Source: a virus. Taken from it: a DNA stretch of 64,000 nucleotides. Under the pieces are notes generated by a model, which worked only from the letters and a program-made list of their open reading frames with translations, searched no databases and had not been told where the DNA came from. The first letter of the stretch is position 1. The number at the start of each line of letters is the position of its first letter. Location of the stretch: positions 1 through 64,000 of IMG/VR virus record IMGVR_UViG_3300027719_000004; one strand, given 5' to 3'. The translations under genes and the position numbers were made by a program. Below, in pieces: positions 23,905-31,314 of the stretch.

Positions 23905-24366
23905 ATGATGCAATACCACGAACAAATCAAACACCCGCTGTGGCAGAAGAAGAGGTTGGAAGTGCTGGAATATCATGGCTTTGAGTGCCAAGAATGCGGT
24001 GCTACAGACCATGAGCTGCATGTTCACCATGTGATTTACAAGCGTGGGGCCATGATATGGGATTACAAAGAGGAAGAGCTAAATTGCTTATGTTCTAAAT
24101 GTCACAAGCAGGTCCACGCAATAGATGAACATATCAAAAAAATGACATCCTATCTAAGCCAATCAGAAAAAGAGTTGTTGGCAGGTATCCTAGCCGGTAT
24201 GTCACACGTAGGTGTTGACCGCCACTCTGCTTCTCCAGCCATAGGCTTCCAATACGCTACGGGCCTCACAATGTGGCTTAATCACAACCCTGACTCAGAT
24301 ACAGGGGTGTCTGATGCGGCCATCAACGACACAATAGATTACATCGTGAGCGGGGTAGCAAGATGA
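23905..24366 (+). CDS. HNH-like endonuclease (153 aa)
   Basis: AAGGAG site, ATG 23905 or 23908. Residues ~27-80 hold C-Q-E-C, L-H-V-H-H-V and C-S-K-C-H-K-Q-V-H, the zinc knuckles and histidines of HNH nucleases. The C-terminal 70 residues are not part of the fold. It could nick DNA during replication or packaging. Confidence 0.7.
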   Translation: MMQYHEQIKHPLWQKKRLEVLEYHGFECQECGATDHELHVHHVIYKRGAMIWDYKEEELNCLCSKCHKQVHAIDEHIKKMTSYLSQSEKELLAGILAGMSHVGVDRHSASPAIGFQYATGLTMWLNHNPDSDTGVSDAAINDTIDYIVSGVAR

Positions 24367-24902
24367 GTAAAACTAGGCCATTCACATTCAGAATACACGC
24401 CGCAGATTTTTTTACAACTGTCCAAAACATACCAGCAAAACAAAGAGGACAGTTCCTGTCTCAAATGGCTATCGATTTGATAACTTTAACCCCCACCCTA
24501 GATTACACCAAGCAGGTTATATCAGAAACCGTTGAGTATATTGCAAAACAATCAGAACACGGGAGGAAAGGAGGACGCCCAAAAAAAACCGACCCTTTAC
24601 CAACCCTTAACGGTGGCTTAACCGACCCTGAAGCTACCCCTAAGCCAAAAGAAGAAGAAGAAGAAGAAAAACATAGGGGAAAACCCAGATGGTTCCCCCC
24701 GACATTAGATGACGTTAAAAGGTACTGTGCAGAGCGAGGGAAGTCAGTGGACCCTGAGTCTTGGTATGACCACTACTCGTCAAACGGCTGGCTTGTAGGT
24801 AAGAATAAAATGAAAGACTGGCAGGCTGCTGTGAGAACTTGGGAAAGGACCAGCTTCGGAAATAAGCCTCAACAACAGCTAGGACTTGGAGTTTACCGAT
24901 GA
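24363..24902 (+). CDS. Replication initiator / helicase-loader-like protein (179 aa)
   Basis: A helical N-terminal half, a linker with six Glu from a GAA repeat (24650-24669), and a C-terminal domain T-L-D-D-V-K-x-Y-C-A-E-R-G, W-Y-D-H-Y-S-S-N-G-W and W-Q-A-A-V-R-T-W. That last part is shared by DnaT-like and phage O-type replication proteins. It precedes the helicase gene in an ATGA overlap, so it may load the helicase at the origin. Confidence 0.65.
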   Translation: MSKTRPFTFRIHAADFFTTVQNIPAKQRGQFLSQMAIDLITLTPTLDYTKQVISETVEYIAKQSEHGRKGGRPKKTDPLPTLNGGLTDPEATPKPKEEEEEEKHRGKPRWFPPTLDDVKRYCAERGKSVDPESWYDHYSSNGWLVGKNKMKDWQAAVRTWERTSFGNKPQQQLGLGVYR

Positions 24903-25789
24903 CCAAAGAAGCCACAAGCCATTTCAGAAGACCAAGTACTTTTGCTCAAAAGATAAATGACAGATTCCGTCCACCGGAAGGTAAGCCTACTGGCTACGGA
25001 CTTGGCTGGGAGAAGACAGCAATCATCCGAGTTAACCCCGGAGAGATGAGCTTATGGTCAGGATTTAACGGTCATGGCAAGAGCTGCATGCTGAACCAAG
25101 TGATGTTGCATGGAGCTACTGAAGGCCAGAAGTGTGTGCTTGCCAGCTTTGAGATGTCTGGTGATCGTAACCTGATGAGGCTGATACGCCAGCGCACTGG
25201 GAAGGTGTTGCCGAGTGAAGCAGAGGTAAAGACTGGGTTGTCTTGGTTTGATAAGTGGCTTACCATCTACTCGTATCTGGGAGGTCACGCTGTAGATACC
25301 ATGTTGTCTGAGTTTAAGAGGGCTGCTCAGAACGGCTGCAACGTATTCGTTGTGGATAGCCTTATGAAACTGGGCGTCGCAGAGGACGATTTTGCCGGTC
25401 AAAAGCTGGCGGTAGAAAAGCTCCACAACTTCTGCCTTGAGTCGGATGTCCATGTCCATCTGGTGGCTCATAGCAAGAAGGCTGAGGATGAGTCAAAGGT
25501 TCCCGGTAAAATGGACGTGATGGGGGCAGGAGGTATCAGCAACATCCCCGATAACGGCTTTACTGTGTGGCGCAACAAGGCCAAAGAGGATCATATCGAG
25601 GAGTCATATGTCAACGGAACAGAGCCTAAGATCGACATCCTAAAAAAGCCAGACGCCCTGCTTAACTGTTGGAAGTCCCGTGATCATGGCTCTGACGCTG
25701 AGAAGAAGTACGCCTTCTGGTATGATAAACGGGGCATGCTCTATAAGGAATCCCAAGGCCAGACGTACTACGAGGATCTACCCTACTGA
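24899..25789 (+). CDS. DnaB-like replicative helicase (RecA fold)
   Basis: 296 residues. Walker A G-F-N-G-H-G-K-S (~55-62), Walker B V-F-V-V-D-S-L (~149-154), a sensor H-L-V-A-H-S-K and a DVMGAGGISNIPDN segment (~200-220) typical of DnaB/Twinkle C-terminal domains. There is no DnaB N-terminal domain. With the primase zinc protein next to it, the pair resembles a split T7 gp4-type primase-helicase. Confidence 0.8.
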   Translation: MTKEATSHFRRPSTFAQKINDRFRPPEGKPTGYGLGWEKTAIIRVNPGEMSLWSGFNGHGKSCMLNQVMLHGATEGQKCVLASFEMSGDRNLMRLIRQRTGKVLPSEAEVKTGLSWFDKWLTIYSYLGGHAVDTMLSEFKRAAQNGCNVFVVDSLMKLGVAEDDFAGQKLAVEKLHNFCLESDVHVHLVAHSKKAEDESKVPGKMDVMGAGGISNIPDNGFTVWRNKAKEDHIEESYVNGTEPKIDILKKPDALLNCWKSRDHGSDAEKKYAFWYDKRGMLYKESQGQTYYEDLPY

Positions 25790-26313
25790 TGGACGTTTTG
25801 ATGTCGGCATATGTTTCTACTCACAATAAGCTGAGGGTAAGCCAGATACAGGAAAAGGCTGAGGCTTTTGGGGTGGATATGAAGACTGCCATCACGGCAC
25901 GGCTACGCTACCTGTACCAGATCAAAAGGGGTCTGGAAGACAAGGCTTTAGCAGCGGCTAGGGATGAAGACGGGGTAATTATAGAAGCGGCGTTCAGGTT
26001 CTTGGCCCAGAGAGACGAGATCAGTAAGGAGATCAAGAGAACTGCGGAGTGGTGGAAGAAGCCCCCAGCTGGGTCTATTACTGACGATATGATTGCAAGG
26101 GCCAAGGAATACCCCATAGAGCAGCTGGTTGAGTTTGATCGTGCTGGTAAGGCTATGGCGTGGTGCCATGCCGATAAGTCTCCCAGTATGACGTGGTGGA
26201 AGAAGGGTAACCGTGCAAAATGTTGGCCATGCGACAAGTCCTATGGACCCATTGACGTGCTGATGGAGAGAGACGGTATGTCGTTTGTTGATGCAGTTAA
26301 AACTTTGCAATAA
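25789..26313 (+). CDS. Primase zinc-binding domain protein (174 aa)
   Basis: Shares one base with the helicase stop. Residues ~120-170 match the CHC2 zinc ribbon of DnaG-type primases (W-C-H-A-D-K-S-P-S, K-C-W-P-C, D-V-L-M-x-R-D-G-M-S-F-V-D-A-V-K-T-L). No TOPRIM catalytic domain is present. It may guide primer-site recognition for a host or split primase. Confidence 0.65.
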   Translation: MDVLMSAYVSTHNKLRVSQIQEKAEAFGVDMKTAITARLRYLYQIKRGLEDKALAAARDEDGVIIEAAFRFLAQRDEISKEIKRTAEWWKKPPAGSITDDMIARAKEYPIEQLVEFDRAGKAMAWCHADKSPSMTWWKKGNRAKCWPCDKSYGPIDVLMERDGMSFVDAVKTLQ

Positions 26314-26327
26314 GGAGACTTCCCAAT

Positions 26328-26711
26328 ATGGTGTCAGATAAATCCAATCAGTTTTCGCTTTCCATTAAGAGGAAAGTATGCGATAAATGGGACGAGTTGG
26401 ACTTAGGAGCAGAGCTAAAGTCAATTTCGCATGCTGAGGTTCTGATCAAATCGCTTGAAGGGCAGGAGGCAGTTGCCCAGCTGAAGAAGGGTAGGAAGAC
26501 TGTGTACCTGTGCGGGACAGACGATCTCAAAAAGAAGATGACCTCCAAGGGTACCGTCACTTCGTTCACAGCAGGGCTTGAGTACATGAGGGAACATCGG
26601 ATCTTGCCAAAGCTCATCGAGGCAGTTAACCAACCAATCTTGCTAGAAGCTCTTGAGGTATTCAAAGGGGCTATCGTGAGTGAAGTGGAGATAGACCTTG
26701 CAGCCACCTAG
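26328..26711 (+). CDS. Hypothetical protein (127 aa)
   Basis: AGGAG site. Charged alpha/beta sequence in the replication operon. No domain recognised. Confidence 0.55.
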   Translation: MVSDKSNQFSLSIKRKVCDKWDELDLGAELKSISHAEVLIKSLEGQEAVAQLKKGRKTVYLCGTDDLKKKMTSKGTVTSFTAGLEYMREHRILPKLIEAVNQPILLEALEVFKGAIVSEVEIDLAAT

Positions 26712-26967
26712 TGAGCTCGTCAGAGAAGTTTTGGGAGACTGTGAATACATCGGTAAGAGTTTGAATCAGAAACGCCTGATAGAGCTCCTGATGAGATTAG
26801 CGCATTTAAGGGCTGACTACTCTGACAAGTACATGGCGCGGATAGAAAGAGTGGCTATCATGTCATACGGGGGATATGGGCGACTAGATTCCCATATTTA
26901 TTGCGACACAACACCGGATATGTACGGTGATATCAGAACACTGGACGTGTTCACCAGAGAGGATTGA
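26698..26967 (+). CDS. Hypothetical protein (89 aa)
   Basis: The TTG at 26698 overlaps the previous stop; no ATG lies in a better place. Sequence is helical at first, then Tyr/Asp-rich. Function unknown. Confidence 0.45.
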   Translation: MQPPSELVREVLGDCEYIGKSLNQKRLIELLMRLAHLRADYSDKYMARIERVAIMSYGGYGRLDSHIYCDTTPDMYGDIRTLDVFTRED

Positions 26968-26970
26968 GGA

Positions 26971-27246
26971 ATGGCAAACAAGCGGACGTTGGTTGATTTA
27001 TTGAGGGATGATTTTGATGTGAAGAAGTGTGTGGCAGAGCAGATGATCGATTCGATCTTGGAGACGATACTGCAGACGGTCTACAAGAAGAACGAGCTGT
27101 TTCAGATTAGGGGATTTGGTACGTTTGCTGTGAAGAAGTTCAAGGCAAGGGAGTTTAGGAATCCAGCTACAGGTGGGACTATGAAAGTGGGGCAACGGCA
27201 GCTTCTGAAGTTCAAGCCATCTCCTACGTTGCGTATTACGGTATAA
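26971..27246 (+). CDS. HU/IHF-type DNA-bending protein
   Basis: 91 residues of the bacterial DNABII family: N-terminal helices, then I-R-G-F-G-T-F-x-V-K (residues ~46-55) and N-P-A-T-G-G-T-M-K-V (~64-73), the beta-arm with the conserved Pro that inserts in the minor groove. It could assist replication, packaging or integration. The stop codon lies in an ACGGTATAATGGGT motif. Confidence 0.85.
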   Translation: MANKRTLVDLLRDDFDVKKCVAEQMIDSILETILQTVYKKNELFQIRGFGTFAVKKFKAREFRNPATGGTMKVGQRQLLKFKPSPTLRITV

Positions 27247-27251
27247 TGGGT
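27238..27251. repeat. ACGGTATAATGGGT motif (variant)
   Basis: One base from the ACGGTATAGTGGGT element repeated in the leftward operon. It spans the HU stop codon. Confidence 0.35.
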
Positions 27252-27274
27252 GGCACCCTAGTTGTTTTGTGTTG

Positions 27275-27287
27275 ACTTCCCAGAAGT
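27275..27287. promoter_or_regulatory. Operator ACTTC-CCA-GAAGT with adjacent promoter
   Basis: Identical core to 39181. TTGTGT (27267) or TTGACT (27272) could be the -35 and TATGAG (27291) the -10, so it lies in the spacer of a rightward promoter that reads into the RNA candidate below. Confidence 0.5.
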
Positions 27288-27296
27288 TTGTATGAG

Positions 27297-27545
27297 ACAG
27301 TTTAGGTGCCCAGTAGGAAAACACATAGAGTTCAGAAGCTCATTGGCTATATCCAATGACAGTTCACCATCCATCCTGCTGGGCAAGCAATTCGGGTGGT
27401 GTTTCTGTATCTGGCTCCCATGTGTTTGTAACAGATCTCCGACTCACCCATCGGACTACAAAGGCGGGCGTGAACAGTAGGATAATATCTTTCCGAAAGC
27501 CCCGTGGGGGTAAGGGGGATTTCTTCTTCTCTTCTTTAAGCTCTT
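27297..27545 (+). ncRNA. Candidate structured RNA between HU and HNH genes
   Basis: A 385-bp stretch with no credible gene. GCCCAGTAGG (27308) pairs with CCTGCTGGGC (27375) with one wobble. Inside it CATTGG/CCAATG (27341, 27353) forms a perfect 6-bp hairpin. GGGTG and CACCC further on can pair. CCCC/GGGG (27500-27510) then a T-rich run at 27519 could terminate it. Its own operator-promoter precedes it. No known RNA family is recognised. Confidence 0.45.
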
Positions 27546-27631
27546 CTTTGTGGATTTGTTCTGCGGAATTTCTTCTCTTCTTCTGGGGTATTATGTAGGT
27601 AATGTTAATAAGACATAGATAGGAGATAATA

Positions 27632-27868
27632 ATGTCAAAGCATCTAGCCAACGGGTATGAGCAGGTTTACAAGGGGAAGGATAAAGAGGGCAAGGAAATA
27701 TGGAATTACGTCCATCGGGAAAAGATGGGGGTTGGGGTTGGTGATAAGCGTGTAGTGCATCACCGAGATTCAGTCAAGTCAAACTCTGATAAATCTAATC
27801 TCCAAGTAGTTGCCAGTAAGATGGCTCATAACAAGATCGACAAGAAGATCCAAAAAGGCAAAAAATAA
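27632..27868 (+). CDS. HNH-like phage protein (78 aa)
   Basis: AGGAG site. Residues ~42-72 (V-V-H-H-R-D, S-N-L-Q-V-V, H-N-K-I-D) match the C-terminal half of HNH motifs seen in small phage DNA-binding proteins. Lysine-rich tail. It ends beside the leftward terminator. Confidence 0.55.
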   Translation: MSKHLANGYEQVYKGKDKEGKEIWNYVHREKMGVGVGDKRVVHHRDSVKSNSDKSNLQVVASKMAHNKIDKKIQKGKK

Positions 27869-27872
27869 AAAA

Positions 27873-27900
27873 AGCCCCAACCCAATTAAGGGAAGGGGCT
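27873..27900 (-). terminator. Strong terminator of the leftward operon
   Basis: Stem AGCCCC-aa-CCC / GGG-aa-GGGGCT. The minus strand continues TTTTTTATTTTT. It ends the leftward operon that starts near 37.6 kb. Confidence 0.75.
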
Positions 27901-27902
27901 CA

Positions 27903-27916
27903 ACGGTATAGTGGGT
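27903..27916. repeat. ACCCACTATACCGT element, copy 1
   Basis: Minus-strand reading. It follows the stop of the gene at 27919 and precedes the terminator. Confidence 0.5.
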
Positions 27917-27918
27917 AG

Positions 27919-28116
27919 TCATCTTTCCTCCTCAACACGTTTGTACTTAGGAGGGGTGCCTACCCAAGTAACTCCTCCCTGAATATCAAAACACTCAATA
28001 CACTCAAACCAAAACCTGCCATCCCGATACGCTGTGGCCCTGACGTCTGCCGGAACAAATGGCCTGTCGCATCGGTGGCAGTTGGTCACACAGTCGTCTG
28101 CTGTTTTAACGCCCAC
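27919..28116 (-). CDS. Zinc-ribbon protein (65 aa)
   Basis: GTG start with GAGGGGG. C-x2-C pairs at residues ~13-16 and ~39-42 form a compact zinc ribbon. Last gene of the leftward operon. No family recognised. Confidence 0.55.
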   Translation of the reverse strand: MGVKTADDCVTNCHRCDRPFVPADVRATAYRDGRFWFECIECFDIQGGVTWVGTPPKYKRVEEER

Positions 28117-28450
28117 GTATCACCCCCTCACTCTCTTCTACCAACGTATGCAACATATAACAAAACGCTTCCCCTCCTGAATCAGTGGGGTTAATGCCTG
28201 AGCGATCAAACACATGGAACAGGACGTGGGTCAACTCATGCACCAGATACGGTACGGTGTTAGCCCATACTAAGTATGTCCAGTATCCGTCCTTGCCCTC
28301 ACCAGCAAAGAATCGTCCACCTTCTCCACCTGTCAGCTTGTCAGGGTCGAGTTCCTTGAATAGCTTGCGATGGGTCTTGTGATAATCTTCCACGCTGCCT
28401 ACTACCCACATGTGCCCAGTATATGGCCTTAGCGATATTTGTTTAGCCAT
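28106..28450 (-). CDS. Small zinc metallopeptidase-like protein (114 aa)
   Basis: H-E-L-T-H-V-L-F-H near residue 72 is a gluzincin HExxH, and G-G-E-A-F-C-Y near residue 92 supplies the third ligand. Similar small phage proteins carry this pair; the substrate is unknown. It starts inside the end of the upstream gene and overlaps the next by 11 bases. Confidence 0.65.
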   Translation of the reverse strand: MAKQISLRPYTGHMWVVGSVEDYHKTHRKLFKELDPDKLTGGEGGRFFAGEGKDGYWTYLVWANTVPYLVHELTHVLFHVFDRSGINPTDSGGEAFCYMLHTLVEESEGVIRGR

Positions 28451-28595
28451 TCCCTAGCACCTCCTTCTCCAACGACGCCATAGTGTCAGCCAGCCTCTCA
28501 TGCAAATAGTCAGGAAACATCTGCTTGTTGGAGAAGCCCCATGACTCAAGGGCAGACAGTAACAATAATATGTCCAGTGCTTGTTGTTTAGTCAT
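28443..28595 (-). CDS. Hypothetical small protein (50 aa)
   Basis: ATG overlaps the upstream stop, and the SD for the next gene (GGAGGTG) is inside its end. Amphipathic helices, no motif. Confidence 0.5.
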   Translation of the reverse strand: MTKQQALDILLLLSALESWGFSNKQMFPDYLHERLADTMASLEKEVLGNG

Positions 28596-28815
28596 TTGCT
28601 TCCTCGCTTTCAATTATCATTGCCGTTGACATAGGTGCCTGAACATCAAATAGTGGCACAACCAATTCTGGGGGCATATCCACATCAAAGGCTATGCGTG
28701 TAAATCCTTCTCCTTTTTTCCATGTTGGAGACATAGTCCCTGCCGACAAATATATTGGGCTGGAACTCTTCGGATTATAGTTTGGCGGCACATCACAATA
28801 AAACCTTACCTTCAT
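28588..28815 (-). CDS. Hypothetical protein (75 aa)
   Basis: ATG 28815 follows GGAGTG. The frame continues 36 codons upstream, but that part overlaps the previous gene and lacks a ribosome site. Beta-type, no family. Confidence 0.5.
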   Translation of the reverse strand: MKVRFYCDVPPNYNPKSSSPIYLSAGTMSPTWKKGEGFTRIAFDVDMPPELVVPLFDVQAPMSTAMIIESEEAND

Positions 28816-28816
28816 A

Positions 28817-29014
28817 TCACTCCACCCCAATCTTTCGTATAGCAGCGGCAATACGTGTGTTTCTGAAGCCGTTAGCTTCGTTATCTGCCACCTCCGCACA
28901 CTTCTCCCGCATCGCAGCGGCACCGGCTTTGAAAGCTGCTTTCAGTGAGGGCTTATCCGCCAACGGGAATATGGATTGAATATATTTGTAATACTTCTCA
29001 AACTCCTCGTTCAT
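28817..29014 (-). CDS. Hypothetical helical protein (65 aa)
   Basis: Ala/Lys-rich helix with a C-terminal M-R-E-K-C-A-E-V-A pattern seen in small phage accessory proteins. Abuts its neighbours. Function unknown. Confidence 0.5.
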   Translation of the reverse strand: MNEEFEKYYKYIQSIFPLADKPSLKAAFKAGAAAMREKCAEVADNEANGFRNTRIAAAIRKIGVE

Positions 29015-29361
29015 ACGTCCTCCTTCCCTATCAACTCAAGACACGCTGCAACTACAGCTTCACGTCGGGTTTGCACGTCCATACTGCCTGATGTAGTTTG
29101 TCTAGGTGCATAAGTTATAAAGCAATCCCATGTTACAAACTCAGCCATCAAGCTGCTCACAAGCTGAACCTTGTAGCCACGTTCAGCAAGCGTATCCAGC
29201 AGAGAGCCGTTAGCGGCATCGTCGGAAGGGTAGTCAGGCAATGATTTGTAATAAAATGCGTTACAGTGGTTTAGTGGGAATTTCCACTTACCTCTATTTT
29301 GTCTGCTGCCTCGGCAGTCTCTAGCGCCCTGCCACCTTGCCAGCTTCTCGTTGTCAGTCAT
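29011..29361 (-). CDS. Hypothetical accessory protein (116 aa)
   Basis: ATG 29361 with GGGGGAG, overlapping the upstream stop. The last ~25 residues (M-D-V-Q-T-R-R-E-A-V-V-A-A-C-L-E-L-I) recur in phage proteins of this type. No enzymatic motif. Confidence 0.5.
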   Translation of the reverse strand: MTDNEKLARWQGARDCRGSRQNRGKWKFPLNHCNAFYYKSLPDYPSDDAANGSLLDTLAERGYKVQLVSSLMAEFVTWDCFITYAPRQTTSGSMDVQTRREAVVAACLELIGKEDV

Positions 29362-29635
29362 TTGCTCCCCCTCCGTATTCCATAGCGGCAATGGCATCTG
29401 CTATCTCACAGCATCTACCGTTTCCATATTCGTCAACATGCTGTGCATTAACTATCTCTATAGCTTTAATCTTCCCCTGCTCCCACCCACGCCTAAAGGC
29501 GTCTTTGGCAGACTCGTCTGCCTCACGGCGGGCTTGTTGGAGTTGTTGTTCAACACCAGTATATAGTACAAATCTACCTTCAGTGTGTTCCGGCAGATAT
29601 GAAGGTCCGCCATCTTTAAAATCGTATCGTCTCAT
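29354..29635 (-). CDS. Hypothetical accessory protein (93 aa)
   Basis: Central coiled-coil helix (QQLQQARREADESAK) and a C-terminal C-C-E-I-A-D-A-I segment. Part of the small-gene operon. Confidence 0.5.
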   Translation of the reverse strand: MRRYDFKDGGPSYLPEHTEGRFVLYTGVEQQLQQARREADESAKDAFRRGWEQGKIKAIEIVNAQHVDEYGNGRCCEIADAIAAMEYGGGAND

Positions 29636-29638
29636 CCC

Positions 29639-30241
29639 TCACCCCTCCAGTTTAAATGATTTGCATATGCTGCGAATAAGACAACTGCGATCATGGCTGT
29701 CTATTAGAAAAAACTCAATATGCTTGCAGATAATTTCCCTTGCCGCCTCTTGACGGGCTTCGGATCTTAGCTTTTCTATGCGCTTTGGAAACGCAACTTG
29801 TTTAGTATAGTCCACCTCTGCCCTTGCCTCGGCAAGCTTGCTCTTTAAATCAACAATGCAAGGCAACACTTTGTCATGTATTGATTCACCTAATCCAATG
29901 TTTAACTCCCTTGCAATATCTTGATAAGGTAACATTACTGACTGTGCTGCTTTCTTCCATTCCATTGCCTCGGCAAGTAATTCACGCAAGTCTGAAATGG
30001 TTTCGTTATAACAAACCTCTGCGCCCCTTGTCTCGGCAAGCTGCTTCAGTAGATCTGGAGTGTTAGCAGCCTCGGAAACTAGCCGTTCTATTGTGTGTGC
30101 TTGTTCTCTGATTAACTCCTTGAGCCTGTCGATATAGTCAGCAATGCAAATTAATGTCTTAGCTAGAGATTGCCCTGTTGCGTCTCGACCGTTGTAGGCC
30201 AATGCTGCCAGCCGTAATTGCTTAGTATCAATTTCCATCAT
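29639..30241 (-). CDS. Coiled-coil protein (200 aa)
   Basis: AAGGAGGGG site, double ATG. Long helices with heptads across residues 25-165 and frequent Glu/Arg/Leu. No catalytic motif. First gene downstream of the attC-like stretch. Confidence 0.55.
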   Translation of the reverse strand: MMEIDTKQLRLAALAYNGRDATGQSLAKTLICIADYIDRLKELIREQAHTIERLVSEAANTPDLLKQLAETRGAEVCYNETISDLRELLAEAMEWKKAAQSVMLPYQDIARELNIGLGESIHDKVLPCIVDLKSKLAEARAEVDYTKQVAFPKRIEKLRSEARQEAAREIICKHIEFFLIDSHDRSCLIRSICKSFKLEG

Positions 30242-30365
30242 CCCCTCCTTGTCGCTTTTGCTCCCCGCATTAGGTCGCTATTAAATGTTTTTAGGTTCCA
30301 TAATACAGGGAGTTAGCTTTAAATGTATGTCGTTTTTCACTGATTATTAGGGGGCCTAATACTCG
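30242..30365. other. Intergenic stretch with a degenerate attC-like box
   Basis: On the minus strand the upstream gene stops inside CCTAACG, and TTAGGC follows directly, giving CCTAA-N6-TTAGG. This could be the two R boxes of a deleted attC, or a chance hairpin. No credible gene. Confidence 0.35.
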
Positions 30366-30638
30366 TTAGGTACTTTCAGGCGGAGCAGGTAGTGGCATCC
30401 AGTAGGTAGGCGGCTTACTGTCAAACGCAAATTGGTGTCCAATGATAAAGTAACCGTTAGACCACTTTGCCGCTACCTGAACACGGCTGTTGTTTATGGT
30501 ATCAACTTCTGGCAGCAAGACCAGAACAGGTGTTCCGTCCGTCGGCATTGTATCAATCGGCATCCATGTGCCTAACGCGCATTCAACGCGGAGTTGCTTG
30601 CTCTGGGCGCAATTTCCAGCAGTTTCTTTCTCGCTCAT
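30366..30638 (-). CDS. DUF551-like protein (90 aa)
   Basis: Residues from ~25 on (W-M-P-I-D-T-M-P-T-D-G-T-P-V-L-V, then P-P-T-Y-W-M-P-L-P-A-P-P) match the DUF551 phage family. The first ~24 residues are coded by the right part of the attC-like site, so the original start may be the internal ATG at residue ~26, which lies 10 bases past the predicted crossover. Confidence 0.65.
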   Translation of the reverse strand: MSEKETAGNCAQSKQLRVECALGTWMPIDTMPTDGTPVLVLLPEVDTINNSRVQVAAKWSNGYFIIGHQFAFDSKPPTYWMPLPAPPEST

Positions 30639-30689
30639 TCGGTGTCTCACTCTCTTCGGTATCGCAACCCGGTTAATTTTGTACGTTAG
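30572..30689 (-). other. attC: attC-like recombination site (118 bp)
   Basis: Minus-strand reading: CTAACG...CGTTAG outer boxes. Inner boxes TTAACCGGGTTGC and GCAACTCCGCGTTGAA pair imperfectly, with an unpaired G in TTGAA as in true attC. The end reads GCGTTAGGC (core GTTRRRY). The upstream gene stop lies in the left box. Confidence 0.55.
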
Positions 30690-30973
30690 AGGCTATCGGC
30701 CAGCGCCTCTCTTGCTACCGCTGTCGCGTCTTCAATCGTGTAGTCCATCTCAGGGCAGGTAGTTGCCGCTATATTTTCGAGGGCTTCTTTGTATCTGGCT
30801 ATTTTTCTTTCAAACTGGCAAATTTGAGCCACGTAAAATGATCCTGCTCTGTTATGGAATTGGCCCTGCAGCTCTTTTACTTCTGTGGATAATCTCTTTA
30901 AGGCGAGTGCTTGCATTGACCTACTATTTTTATTCCGTTCAGCCTCTTCAAATGCTTCTGCCAGTGTCATCAT
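30686..30973 (-). CDS. Hypothetical protein in an attC-like cassette (95 aa)
   Basis: Double ATG after AAAGGAG, 22 bases past the end of the upstream attC-like site; its stop lies in the next one. Helical, with A-L-E-N-I-A and E-D-A-T-A-V-A-R-E-A-L common in phage tail-end helices. Looks like a one-gene cassette. Confidence 0.6.
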   Translation of the reverse strand: MMTLAEAFEEAERNKNSRSMQALALKRLSTEVKELQGQFHNRAGSFYVAQICQFERKIARYKEALENIAATTCPEMDYTIEDATAVAREALADSL

Positions 30974-30994
30974 AATCCGGCTCCTTTGCTGCCT

Positions 30995-31053
30995 CTAACG
31001 GCTCAATCAAGTGCGACTGGCTTACAGCCAGCGCCTTATCTCGTTCTCGTTAG
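30995..31053 (-). other. attC: attC-like recombination site (59 bp)
   Basis: Minus strand: CTAACG ... CGTTAG with a perfect inner hairpin CTGGCT/AGCCAG. The left box AGATAAGGCG pairs with CGCACTTGATT, leaving one extra G after CTT. An unpaired G at this position is the strand-choice mark of integron attC sites. Directly follows the gene at 31058. Confidence 0.6.
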
Positions 31054-31057
31054 GTAT

Positions 31058-31252
31058 TTAGCCAGTAATCTCTCCGCAGCCAGTACAAAAAATCTCAAAT
31101 CCAAAGTGGTGTCCAAGGGTGTTATCTTTCCCAGCTGCAACCGCTTCATCTTCTGTGTCAAATGTAGCAAGCTCTTCGTGTTCATCACCTACAACTAATG
31201 GTGCAATCCCACCGCTACAGCAATTCAGCATTACAAAATATGGTTTCATCAT
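31058..31252 (-). CDS. Hypothetical protein in an attC-like cassette (64 aa)
   Basis: Starts 24 bases past a GTTAGGT core and ends five bases before a full attC-like site. Contains C-C and a terminal C-T-G-C, so possibly zinc-binding. Its size and position match single-gene integron cassettes. Confidence 0.6.
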   Translation of the reverse strand: MMKPYFVMLNCCSGGIAPLVVGDEHEELATFDTEDEAVAAGKDNTLGHHFGFEIFCTGCGEITG

Positions 31253-31254
31253 GG

Positions 31255-31311
31255 TTATTTCCTCTCTGCACCTAACAGCTCAATCAACTCGGACTGGCTT
31301 GCGTTTTCCAT
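31255..31311 (-). CDS. 18-aa ORF across a partial attC
   Basis: MENASQSELIELLGAERK, with an AAGGAG site inside the previous gene's last codons. It covers the partial attC-like site and may only keep ribosomes moving to the next start. Confidence 0.25.
   Translation of the reverse strand: MENASQSELIELLGAERK
31272..31302 (-). other. Partial attC-like site
   Basis: Right half only: shares A-A-G-C-C-A-G-T then TTGATTGAGC and GTTAG with the full site at 30995, but the left half is absent. It ends with GTTAGGT. Confidence 0.45.
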
Positions 31312-31314
31312 CTC

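Noticed and set aside
24650-24669. GAA repeat as a phase-variable tract
   Set aside because: Loss or gain of GAA units keeps the frame and only alters a Glu linker.
27262-27480. 72-codon plus frame after HU
   Set aside because: Starts in the operator-promoter, has no ribosome site, and covers a segment that folds well as RNA.
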